Source: Streptomyces globisporus
Lineage (GTDB): Bacteria; Actinomycetota; Actinomycetes; Streptomycetales; Streptomycetaceae
Assembly (NCBI RefSeq): GCF_003501885.1
Contig: NZ_QWFA01000043.1
Span: 1-33,362, forward strand
Length of the DNA stretch: 33,362 nt
Direction: 5' to 3'
Part shown: piece after piece, positions 7,699-15,800 of the stretch
Layout: each line of letters starts with the position of its first letter
Numbering within the stretch: the first letter of the stretch is position 1
Translations under genes and position numbers: made by a program
The notes under the pieces: generated by a model
Seen by the model: only the letters and a program-made list of their open reading frames with translations
Told to the model about the DNA's origin: nothing
Database searches by the model: none

Positions 7699-10600
7699 CT
7701 AACGCTCCTGGTTGTAGGTGGTACTGGTGTCCGACCCCGCGCTGCGTCCCCGCTGGATCCCCCGCCGCAGGTTGCTCAACCTGCCGCGGACGTCCTCGGG
7801 GGCGCGGGAGACCTGTGGGCCGCCCTGCTGGGTCTGCTCCGCCGTGCCCTCGACCAGGTTGGCCTTGGGTACGCGCCGGGGGAGACCGGAGGGGGTTATT
7901 CCGCCCGCCTTCGGCTCACGGAGCTTCTCGGCCCGCTCCCAGCGCTCGTCGTTCGTCGAGCGCCAGTCGTCGGAGCCGTCCCCGTCCGTCTGCGGGTCCT
8001 GCCGCTGTTCCTGCTGCGGGTCCTGCCGCTGTTCCTGCTGCGGGTGGGGCCGCTGGGCCGGAGCGGGCTGGTCGTTGCCGCGGCCGCCGGGGCCGGGCTG
8101 CCAGTGCTGCTGACCGCCGCGGCGCGGCAGACCGGCTTCGGTCAGCTCGTGGCCGGCGTTCGGGGTGGGTCCCGGACGGTCGAAGCCTACGCGCTCCGCA
8201 GGCTCCGCGGGCGTGCTCGGAACAGATTCCGGTTCGGCCGGAGCGATCGGCTCATAACCATTCTGGAAACCGTTCTGAACAGGCCAGTCATCCTGGTGGG
8301 ACTGGTCCGCCGAGGCCGGATACGGGTCGGTGTACTGACCCTGCCGGGCGTCCGGGACGGCATATGCCGATTCCGTGTAGCCGTCGTAGCCGTCCTGCTG
8401 CTGCGCCTGCTGGTCCTGCTGCGGGTAGCCTTCGCCGGCACCGTACTGCTGCTGCTGCTCGTACGACCCCTGGTACTGCTGCTGCGGCTGCTGCCCGTAC
8501 TGGTCCTGGCCGTAACTCTCTTCGGCGTAGCCCTGCTGCGGCTGCTGCTGGTCGCCGTACGGGTCGCCCGCGTACGGCTCCGGTGCGTAGCCCTGCTGTT
8601 CCCGGGTGTTGTCCGCGAAGGGGCCGCCGACGCCCGTCTGGGCCTCCAGGGCCGCCCTGCGCTCCTCGCGCATCAGCGAACGGTTGACGGGGTCCAGCTG
8701 GCCCGGGTCCGCGGGGGTCTCGTAGCGCGAGTCGTCGAAGCCGAGCTCCGCCGCCGTGCGCATCGGGGCCTGCTGCGGAGCCGGATCGAAGGCCGACTGC
8801 TGCTCGGGGATGATCGAGGAGACGGTGAAGTCGTCCTCGGCGCCCTGCGGATCGCCACCGCCACCGTGGGTGATCGCGTCCGGCAGCATGACCAGCGAAG
8901 TGGTCCCGGCCTGCTCGCCCGAGGGGCGCAGCTGCACCCGGATCCCGTGCCGGTCGGCCAGCCGGCCGACCACGAACAGGCCCATGCGCTGGGACACCGC
9001 GGCGTCCACGGTCGGCGGGTTGGCCAGCTTGTGGTTGATGTCGGCGAAGTCCTCGGCGGTGAGACCGATGCCCTTGTCGTGGATCTCGACCATGACCCGG
9101 CCGTCGGGCAGCCGGGTCGCGGTGACCTTGACCTTGGTCTGCGGTGAGGAGAACGTCGTGGCGTTCTCCAGCAGCTCGGCGAGCAGGTGCACGAGGTCGG
9201 TCACGGCCTGGCCGTGGATCTCGCTCTCCGGCACCCCGGTCAGCTGGATGCGCTCGTAGGACTCCACCTCGGAGGAGGCGGCCCGCAGGACGTCCACCAG
9301 CGGCACCGGCTGGTTCCAGCGGCGGCCGGGCTCCTCGCCCGCGAGGACGAGGAGGTTCTCGCCGTTGCGGCGCATACGGGTCGCCAGGTGGTCCAGCTTG
9401 AAGAGGCTCTCCAGCTGGTCCGGGTCGGCCTCGTTGTTCTCCAGGTCGGTGATCAGGGTCAGCTGGCCCTCGATGAGCGACTGGTTGCGGCGCGAGAGGT
9501 TCGTGAAGATCGCGTTGACGTTGCCCCGGAGCATGGCCTGCTCGGCGGCGAGCCGGACGGCCTCGCGGTGCACCTGGTCGAAGGCGCGGGCGACCTCGCC
9601 GATCTCGTCCTGCGTGGTGATCGGGATCGGCTGCACCCGGGTGTCGACCCGGCCAGGGTCGGTACGCGAGAGCTGGTCGACGAGGGAGGGCAGGCGCTGC
9701 TCGGCGATCCCGAAGGCGGCGGTACGCAGCTGGCGCATCGAGCGGCTCATCTGGCGGGCCATGAGCCCGGCCAGGATGAACGCGGCCAGCAGCGCGATGA
9801 CGACGATGAGGCCGTTGACGATGGCGTCGGTCTTGGCGTCGGAGGAGATGTTCGCGGCCTCGTCCACCGCCTTGGCGACGAGCTCGTCCTCGACGGTGGC
9901 GTACCCCTCGAACTTCGCGGTCGCCGCGGCCATCCAGGTCTCGGGCGTGATGCCCTTCTTCGCCAGCTCCGCGGGGTCCTGCCCCTTGCCGATCTCCTGA
10001 GCCATGCCGTCGAAGACCGAGCCGTCGATGCTCGGCGGCGCCACGAAGGGCCTGCCCGCGGCCTCGGCCTGCTCCTTGGCGGCCTCCAGCTGCTTGGCGC
10101 CCTCGGCGGCCTTGCCGGCCATGACCTGCTTGAGGCGGTCGACGTCGGCCTGGGTACCACCGGAGTTGAACTCGCCGAGCGCGATCTGCTCCAGGTAGTT
10201 GTACGAGCCGAACGCCTTGACCTGGGCGTCGTAGGTGCCGGGCTTCTTGCTCGGGCGCACCAGGAGGTGCATGCCGATCGAGCGCTGAAGCGATTCTGCA
10301 GCCTTGGACAGCTCGATCGCGTAGACCGTACGGCCGTAGCTGGTGATGTTGCCGGTGCCGAGGCCGAGCTCGTTGGAGAACTCCATCAGCGAGTGCTGGA
10401 CCTGTACGTAGCCCTCTTCGGTCTTCACCGGGTCCAGGGCCTGCGAGTAGGCGGCCTTGCGCAGCTCGGGAAGCTTGGGCTCCTCACCCTTGAAGAGCTT
10501 CAGGCGGCGCTCCAGGCCGGGCTTGGACGGCATGTCCTTCACCGCGGCGTCGAACTTCCGCGCGGCCTCGTCCGTGGTGGCCCGGGTCTGCTCGACCACG

Positions 10601-10968
10601 TCGGCGTCCCGGTCGCCCGAGAGCAACGGCTGGGCGGTGAGGTCCCGCTCGTTCAGCAGCGCCTGCCCGTAGTCGGACGCGGCACGCACGACGACGGCGA
10701 TCTTCTCGGCCTCCTGGGCCTCGCCCCACGTGTCGATGGAGCCCTTCACCTGGAAGCCGCCCATGACCAGGCCGACCAGCACCGGGATCAGGAGGATCGC
10801 GTTCAGCCGGGTGGCCACCCGCCAGTTGCGCGGGGCCAGCCGGCTGGTGCTGCCGCCACCCGCGGACGCCGTGTCGGACACATCCGCAGGGGACGCCGCA
10901 GCGCGCGGCGGCGGGGTGAAGTTGCCCCGCTCGGGCTGCGCCGCGGAGCCCTCGTTGCTTCGCCTCAC
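7699..10968 (-). CDS. cvnA: Conservon sensor-kinase-like protein CvnA (copy 1)
   Basis: 1089-aa membrane sensor heading the conservon. In order: a ~50-residue cytoplasmic N-terminus; TM1 (about 54-74); a ~300-residue extracytoplasmic nitrate/nitrite-sensor-like domain with QALLNERDLTAQPLL; TM2 (about 381-403); HAMP (about 404-470); KLDHLATRMRRNGENLL with His527; and a HATPase_c domain with N-box ELLENAT (about 598), HDKGIGL (about 628) and MGLFVVGRL (about 665). A ~390-residue tail rich in Gln, Pro, Gly and Tyr follows, ending in a basic segment with GLPRRVPKANLVEGTA and RLSNLRRGIQRGR. ATP-binding residues look intact; whether the His is phosphorylated is unknown. GTG start at 10968, with AGAGGTTG 8 nt upstream exactly as in copy 2. 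First gene of a four-gene operon. Confidence 0.93.
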   Translation of the reverse strand: MRRSNEGSAAQPERGNFTPPPRAAASPADVSDTASAGGGSTSRLAPRNWRVATRLNAILLIPVLVGLVMGGFQVKGSIDTWGEAQEAEKIAVVVRAASDYGQALLNERDLTAQPLLSGDRDADVVEQTRATTDEAARKFDAAVKDMPSKPGLERRLKLFKGEEPKLPELRKAAYSQALDPVKTEEGYVQVQHSLMEFSNELGLGTGNITSYGRTVYAIELSKAAESLQRSIGMHLLVRPSKKPGTYDAQVKAFGSYNYLEQIALGEFNSGGTQADVDRLKQVMAGKAAEGAKQLEAAKEQAEAAGRPFVAPPSIDGSVFDGMAQEIGKGQDPAELAKKGITPETWMAAATAKFEGYATVEDELVAKAVDEAANISSDAKTDAIVNGLIVVIALLAAFILAGLMARQMSRSMRQLRTAAFGIAEQRLPSLVDQLSRTDPGRVDTRVQPIPITTQDEIGEVARAFDQVHREAVRLAAEQAMLRGNVNAIFTNLSRRNQSLIEGQLTLITDLENNEADPDQLESLFKLDHLATRMRRNGENLLVLAGEEPGRRWNQPVPLVDVLRAASSEVESYERIQLTGVPESEIHGQAVTDLVHLLAELLENATTFSSPQTKVKVTATRLPDGRVMVEIHDKGIGLTAEDFADINHKLANPPTVDAAVSQRMGLFVVGRLADRHGIRVQLRPSGEQAGTTSLVMLPDAITHGGGGDPQGAEDDFTVSSIIPEQQSAFDPAPQQAPMRTAAELGFDDSRYETPADPGQLDPVNRSLMREERRAALEAQTGVGGPFADNTREQQGYAPEPYAGDPYGDQQQPQQGYAEESYGQDQYGQQPQQQYQGSYEQQQQYGAGEGYPQQDQQAQQQDGYDGYTESAYAVPDARQGQYTDPYPASADQSHQDDWPVQNGFQNGYEPIAPAEPESVPSTPAEPAERVGFDRPGPTPNAGHELTEAGLPRRGGQQHWQPGPGGRGNDQPAPAQRPHPQQEQRQDPQQEQRQDPQTDGDGSDDWRSTNDERWERAEKLREPKAGGITPSGLPRRVPKANLVEGTAEQTQQGGPQVSRAPEDVRGRLSNLRRGIQRGRSAGSDTSTTYNQER

Positions 10969-11081
10969 TCGACCAACAACCTCTCGGCGTCGGCACCTAC
11001 GTTGTGCCGGATTATTTCGTTCAGGGCCGTACTACTGGGGAGTTCGTCGAATTGCAGCACGGGGACCGGCCCCGTTCCAAA

Positions 11082-11106
11082 CACTCGGAATCACCGATTC
11101 CGAGTG
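11082..11106. promoter_or_regulatory. Perfect 11-bp palindrome upstream of cvnA copy 1
   Basis: CACTCGGAATC-ACC-GATTCCGAGTG, a perfect inverted repeat with a 3-nt centre, 114 bp upstream of the cvnA start. It could be a regulator site or a second terminator stem. It is AT-richer than the terminators nearby. Confidence 0.4.
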
Positions 11107-11139
11107 GCCCAGGCCTCAGATAAATCGGGCATAAAGAGC

Positions 11140-11163
11140 GAGCCCCGTCAAAAGGCGGGGCTC
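11140..11163 (-). terminator. Hairpin downstream of conservon copy 2
   Basis: GAGCCCCG / CGGGGCTC, 8-bp perfect stem with an 8-nt loop. Probably a backup terminator for the upstream conservon. Confidence 0.5.
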
Positions 11164-11240
11164 ATGTGAGCGCAGTGGCACCGAATGGATGCATCGGGTG
11201 GCGGTGCGGAGTCAATTCTCTGTCGAAACATTATGAACAC

Positions 11241-11276
11241 GGGGGCGGATCGTGTCAAACGACACAGGCCGCCCCC
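11241..11276 (-). terminator. Nested hairpin terminator after cvnD copy 2
   Basis: GGGGGCGG pairs with CCGCCCCC (outer 8 bp) and encloses GTGTC-AAAC-GACAC (inner 5 bp). It is 55 bp past the cvnD stop and is the most likely end of the copy 2 transcript. Confidence 0.65.
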
Positions 11277-11330
11277 GCGTGACTACTGCAACTTCCGTAT
11301 ACCGATATCGACTTGTCCCTGGTGGGAGAA

Positions 11331-11912
11331 CTACTTCAGGCGTGCCATCAGGGCGTGCTCGACCAGCGTGATCAGGCCGCTCTTGGCGTCGGCCCGGTGC
11401 CGGGCGTCCGTCGTGATGATGGGCGCGTCCGGCCCGATCTGGAGCGCTTCGCGGACCTCGTCGGGGGTGTAGGGCTGGTGTCCGTCGAAGCCGTTGAGGG
11501 CGATGACGAAGGGGAGGCCGCTGTTCTCGAAGTAGTCGACGGCGGGGAAGCAGTCGGCGAGACGGCGGGTGTCGACGAGGACGACGGCGCCGATGGCGCC
11601 GCGGACCAGGTCGTCCCACATGAACCAGAAGCGGTCCTGCCCGGGCGTACCGAACAGGTACAGGATCAGGTCCTGGTCGAGCGTGATGCGGCCGAAGTCC
11701 ATGGCCACCGTCGTGGTGGTCTTGTCCCCGGTGTGGGTCAGATCGTCGATGCCCGCCGAGGCGGACGTCATGACGGCCTCGGTGCGCAGCGGGTTGATCT
11801 CCGACACGGCCCCGACGAACGTGGTCTTGCCCACGCCGAAGCCGCCCGCCACCACGATCTTCGCCGAGGTGGTGGCGCGGCCCGTACCGCCGCTAGAGCT
11901 TGCGAAGTCCAC
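11331..11912 (-). CDS. cvnD: Conservon GTP-binding protein CvnD (copy 2)
   Basis: 193-aa small GTPase, paralogue of 5978-6559. P-loop GGFGVGKT, FGTPGQDRF and NGFDG are unchanged. Differences from copy 1 (by eye) are near the N-terminus (GGTGRAT against GGAARST), in DAPIITTD against DTPILTTD, one Ala/Gly change, and a final Lys for Arg. None touches a nucleotide-binding motif. It overlaps the end of cvnC by 20 bp exactly as in copy 1. Near-identity implies the two GTPases could be interchangeable between complexes, which is an inference. Confidence 0.95.
   Translation of the reverse strand: MDFASSSGGTGRATTSAKIVVAGGFGVGKTTFVGAVSEINPLRTEAVMTSASAGIDDLTHTGDKTTTTVAMDFGRITLDQDLILYLFGTPGQDRFWFMWDDLVRGAIGAVVLVDTRRLADCFPAVDYFENSGLPFVIALNGFDGHQPYTPDEVREALQIGPDAPIITTDARHRADAKSGLITLVEHALMARLK
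11427..11639. repeat. 213-bp tract identical to 6074-6286
   Basis: Second copy of the identical block within cvnD. Divergence resumes on both sides with scattered, mostly silent changes. Confidence 0.85.
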
Positions 11913-12300
11913 TGAGCACCCTTTCGAGCAGTGTCACATCCGGCGCGCCGCCGGCCTCTCCGTTGCCCGGCTGGTGGATGGCCACCATGCCGGCTTCCGC
12001 CAGGTCCGCCACCAGGATCCGGGCGACGCCGAGCGGCATCGACAGCAGCGCCGACACCTCCGCCACCGACTTGACCTCACGGCAGAGGTGGCAGATCCGC
12101 TGGTGCTCGGGGAGCAGCGTCCCCAGATGCGCGGGGTCTGCCGTCGTGCTGACCAGCGCCTCTATCGCGAGCTGGTAGCGCGGCCGGGTCCGGCCGCCGG
12201 TCATGGCGTAAGGACGAACCAGCGGCTGGTCGCCTTCCCCGTCGTACGACGCGTGGTGCAGTGCGCCGTACGGATCGGGTGAGGCGGGTGGCGGGGTCAT
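11893..12300 (-). CDS. cvnC: Conservon DUF742 protein CvnC (copy 2)
   Basis: 135-aa DUF742 protein with the same core as copy 1 (PLVRPYAMTGGRTRPRYQL, EHQRICHLC, SVAEVSALL, LGVARILVADL, LLERVLSGLRKL) but only a ~25-residue N-terminal leader before it, without the Gln-rich extension. I chose the ATG at 12300 because GGAGG sits 4 nt upstream. A TTG at 12345 has no ribosome binding site. A 135-bp gap without an obvious gene separates it from cvnB. It is expected to link CvnA/CvnB to CvnD at the membrane. Confidence 0.92.
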   Translation of the reverse strand: MTPPPASPDPYGALHHASYDGEGDQPLVRPYAMTGGRTRPRYQLAIEALVSTTADPAHLGTLLPEHQRICHLCREVKSVAEVSALLSMPLGVARILVADLAEAGMVAIHQPGNGEAGGAPDVTLLERVLSGLRKL

Positions 12301-12435
12301 GAATCCTCCGGGCGTGACAGCAGGTTCTCGGCTTGCCGTCTGCAAGGGGCCGGTGAGGGGACTAAAGCGGCCTGTCGGGTGAGGGTTGTGGGCATTACCT
12401 GGGGGGATCGTGTCGTGAATCCGCTGGATGGCCGT

Positions 12436-12858
12436 CTAGTGGAGCAGACTGCCTTGGAGCTCGGCGCGGAGATCGGGCGTGAGGACGGTGCCGGCACGGT
12501 CGACCAGGAGGGCCATCTCGTACCCGACCAGACCGATGTCGGCGTCCGGGTGGGCCAGGACGGCCAGGGACGAGCCGTCGGAGATGGACATGAGGAAGAG
12601 AAATCCCCGCTCCATCTCCACAACCGTCTGACTGACGGCGCCGCCCTCGAAGATCCGCGACGCACCCGCGGTCAGCGAGGTGAGACCCGACGCGACAGCG
12701 GCGAGCTGGTCGGCGCGGTCGCGCGGAAATCCTTCGGACATCGCCAGCAGCAGGCCATCCGCGGAGACCACCACCGTGTGGGACACCCCTGGGGTGTTGT
12801 CCACGAAGTTGGTGATCAGCCAGTTCAGATTCTGTGCGGCCTGACTCATGGGGCTCAA
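12436..12858 (-). CDS. cvnB: Conservon roadblock/LC7 protein CvnB (copy 2)
   Basis: 140-aa roadblock/LC7 protein, differing from copy 1 at about four conservative positions. The start is a TTG at 12858 directly abutting the cvnA stop (TAG-TTG), with GGAG 6 nt upstream. The equivalent codon in copy 1 is GTG. The next ATG (12849) is 15 nt from the ribosome binding site and less likely. A rare TTG start fused to the upstream stop points to expression coupled to cvnA, keeping the sensor and its partner in proportion. Confidence 0.93.
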   Translation of the reverse strand: MSPMSQAAQNLNWLITNFVDNTPGVSHTVVVSADGLLLAMSEGFPRDRADQLAAVASGLTSLTAGASRIFEGGAVSQTVVEMERGFLFLMSISDGSSLAVLAHPDADIGLVGYEMALLVDRAGTVLTPDLRAELQGSLLH

Positions 12859-15800
12859 CTAACGCTCCTGCTGGTGAGTGGGGCCGAGATGGAAACTGCC
12901 GGTCTGCGAGCCGTTGTTGTTGGCCTGCCGACCCTGCTGGATGCCCCGGCGGAGATTGGTCAGACGACCGCGCACGTCATCGGGCGCGCGCGAAACCTGA
13001 GGTCCGGACTGGTGATTCTGCTGCTGTGCGGTCCCCGGAACCAAATTGGCGCGGGGAACACGGCGGGGCAGCCCGGAAGTGGTGACCCCGCCGGCGGCGG
13101 GCTTCTTGACCCGCTCGGCCTGGCGTACGAGTTCGTCGTTGGGCGAGGCCCGCCACGAGCTGGTGACCGGGGCGTCGTCCGCACCGCGCTGAGGCAGCGG
13201 CGGAACCGGCACACCGGTGGGCTCCGGAGCGGCCGGCGCCTGCGGTTCGGCGGGCGGCTGCTGGCCGCCCTGGCCCGGACCGTGGAACCAGTTCGTCTCC
13301 AGCGTGTCGTACAGCGGCGTACGTCCGTCCCCGGGACCGGCCGGCGGCAGGGCCTCCGGCTGCTGGGGGAGCGCCGGACGGTACGGAGCGTCGCCCGCCG
13401 GGGAGGCGGACGGACGCGGCGCACCGAACTCGTTGCCACGCGGCGCCGGCAGCTGGTGACCCTGGCCCTGCTGGGGCTGGTGCGGGACACCGAAGTCCGG
13501 CCGGGCGAACTGCGCGGTGCTCGCCGGGTCCTGGCCCTGCGGAGCCTGCTGCGGGTACGAGCGGTCCTGCGGAGCCCCCTGGCCCGAGAAGTCGGGCCGG
13601 GCGAACTCGGAGGTCGCGCCGGGACCCTGGCGGTCGCCCGCCGGCCGCTGGTTCGGCGGGCCGTTGAACGACGGGTCCTGGCCGGGGCCCGCCGGGCGGG
13701 CGAACTGCCCGGTCGCGTCGTGCTCCTCGTGACCGCGCGGGGCGTCGGCGCCCCAGCTGGTGGTGGCCGGACGCTGCGGCTGCGGGTTGCCCCCCGGCAG
13801 CTCGGCACGCGGCCCACCGGGCGGCGGCAGCTGACGACCGGGGCCGCCGGACTGCTGGAATCCGCCCTGCTCCTGGCGGCCCTGGGGCTGCTGCGCCCCG
13901 GGACCCTGCTGGTTCAGGTGGTTCTGCTGCCCGTTCTGGTCCTGCTGGTTCTGCCAGCCGGACGGGGCCTGCTGGTTCTGCGGGGCGAACTGGCCCGGGC
14001 GGCCGTTCTGCCCGGAGGACGCCGGAGCGCCGTGCCCGAACAGGTTGGGCTGCGCGCCGCCGTCGCCGCGGCCGGGCGCATCGCCCTGCGGGCCGCCCTG
14101 GGGGCCGCGGGCGCCGAGCCGGGCGCTGTTGCCGAAGGCGCCGGAGAGACCGCCGCCCTGGCGCTGCGGGGCCGGGCCCTGGCCCGGGAAGTCCTGGCCG
14201 GGGCCGCCGTTGTTCGGCTGGCCGCCGCCCTGCGGGCCCTGCGGCCGGCCGCCCGTCGAGCCGTCCCGGGCCGGCAGCGCCGCCCGGGGACCCGCGCCCG
14301 CGCCGACCTGGCCGCGCTGGGCGCCGCCGAGGCTCTTGGCGCCGGCACCGCCCGGACCGCTTCCGAGACCGGTGCGCTGGGCATTGCCGGCACCGTTGCC
14401 GTTGCCCGCGAGCAGACCGCCCGGGGCGCCGGACTGCGGGCCGGAGCCCTGCTTGGACGGGGGCTGCTTGCCGCCGTGCGCGACGTCGACGGGCAGCATG
14501 ACCAGCGCGGTCGTACCGCCGGAGTCGGAGGGGCGCAGCTGGATCCGGATGCCGTGACGCAGCGAAAGACGGCCGACCACGAACAGACCCATGCGGCGGG
14601 AGACGGAGACGTCCACCGTCGGCGGCTGCGCGAGCCGCTCGTTGATCGCGGCGAGGTCCTCGGGGGAGAGGCCGATGCCGGTGTCGTGGATCTCGACCAG
14701 GACGCGGCCGTCGGGCAGCGCGTGACCGGTGACCTTGACCTTCGTCTGCGGCGAGGAGAACGACGTGGCGTTCTCCAGCAGCTCGGCGAGCAGGTGCACG
14801 AGGTCGTTGACGACACGTCCCGCGACCTCGGTGGCGGGCACCGCGGACAGCTCGATGCGCTCGTACTGCTCCACCTCGGACGCGGCGGCGCGGAGCACGT
14901 CGACCAGCGGGACGGGGCGGGTCCACCGGCGGCCCGGCTCCTCGCCCGCGAGGACGAGGAGGTTCTCGCCGTTCCGGCGCATACGGGTCGCGAGGTGGTC
15001 GAGCTTGAAGAGCGAGGACAGCTGGTCCGGGTCGGCCTCGCGCGACTCCAGCTCGGAGATGAGTGAGAGCTGGCGCTGGATGAGGCCCTGGGAGCGGCGC
15101 GAGAGGTTGGTGAACATCGCGTTGACGTTGCCCCGGAGGAGGGCCTGCTCGGCGGCGAGGCGGACGGCCTCGCGGTGCACGTCGTCGAAGGCCGCGGCCA
15201 CCTGGCCGATCTCGTCCCGGGAGTGCACACCGACCGACTCGACGGAGGTGTCGACGTCCTGCGGGTCGGTCTCGGAGAGCTGCTTGACGAGCTCGGGCAG
15301 CCGGTCCTGGGCGACGCGGGTGGCGGTGTCCTGCAGGCGGCGCAGGGACCGGATCATGGAGCGGGCCACCACGAAGGCGCCGACGAGCGAGACGCCGAGC
15401 ACGATGAAGATGACCGCACCGCTGACGATCGCGTCGCGCTGGGAGGCCTGGCGCAGCTCGCGGGCCTTGGCCTCCATGTCGCTGAGGAGGGTGGCCTCGA
15501 TCGTCTCCATGGCCTTGATCTTGATGGTGCTCTGGTCGTACCAGTCCAGGTACGACCGGACCTGCTTGCCCTCGATATCGTTCGTGGTGGTCAGGATCCG
15601 CTTGGCGTACATGTTCCCGGCGTTGATCTCCGGGTTGCCGTTGTCCAGGGGCGCCAGGAGCTCTTCGGCGCTCTGCCCGGTCGCCGCGTAGATCTGCTTG
15701 AACGACAGGAGGGCGCGGGATTCCTTCTCCAGCGCGTTCTTACCGAACTGCCGGTCGTTCGGGTTCAGGTGGGGATCCTTGACCGAACCGCCGGGCAGCG

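Larger units (their letters stand above)
10969..11330 (-). other. 362-bp gap between conservons with three hairpins
   Basis: Separates the end of conservon copy 2 from the start of copy 1, both on the minus strand. It holds a nested terminator-like hairpin (11241-11276), a second hairpin (11140-11163), a perfect 11-bp palindrome (11082-11106), and a CGGCAC-7 nt-GTGCCG repeat (10991-11009) in the cvnA leader. The promoter of copy 1 must lie here or upstream, but I see no convincing -35/-10 pair. No gene is visible. Confidence 0.6.

Noticed and set aside
9187..11169. A 660-codon plus-strand open frame across cvnA copy 1
   Set aside because: Shadow of cvnA with no start signal. It runs through hairpins of the intergenic gap.
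12379..15066. An 895-codon plus-strand open frame across cvnA copy 2
   Set aside because: Antisense to a well-supported gene. Its Arg/Leu/Gly-rich composition is typical of the shadow frame of GC-rich coding DNA.
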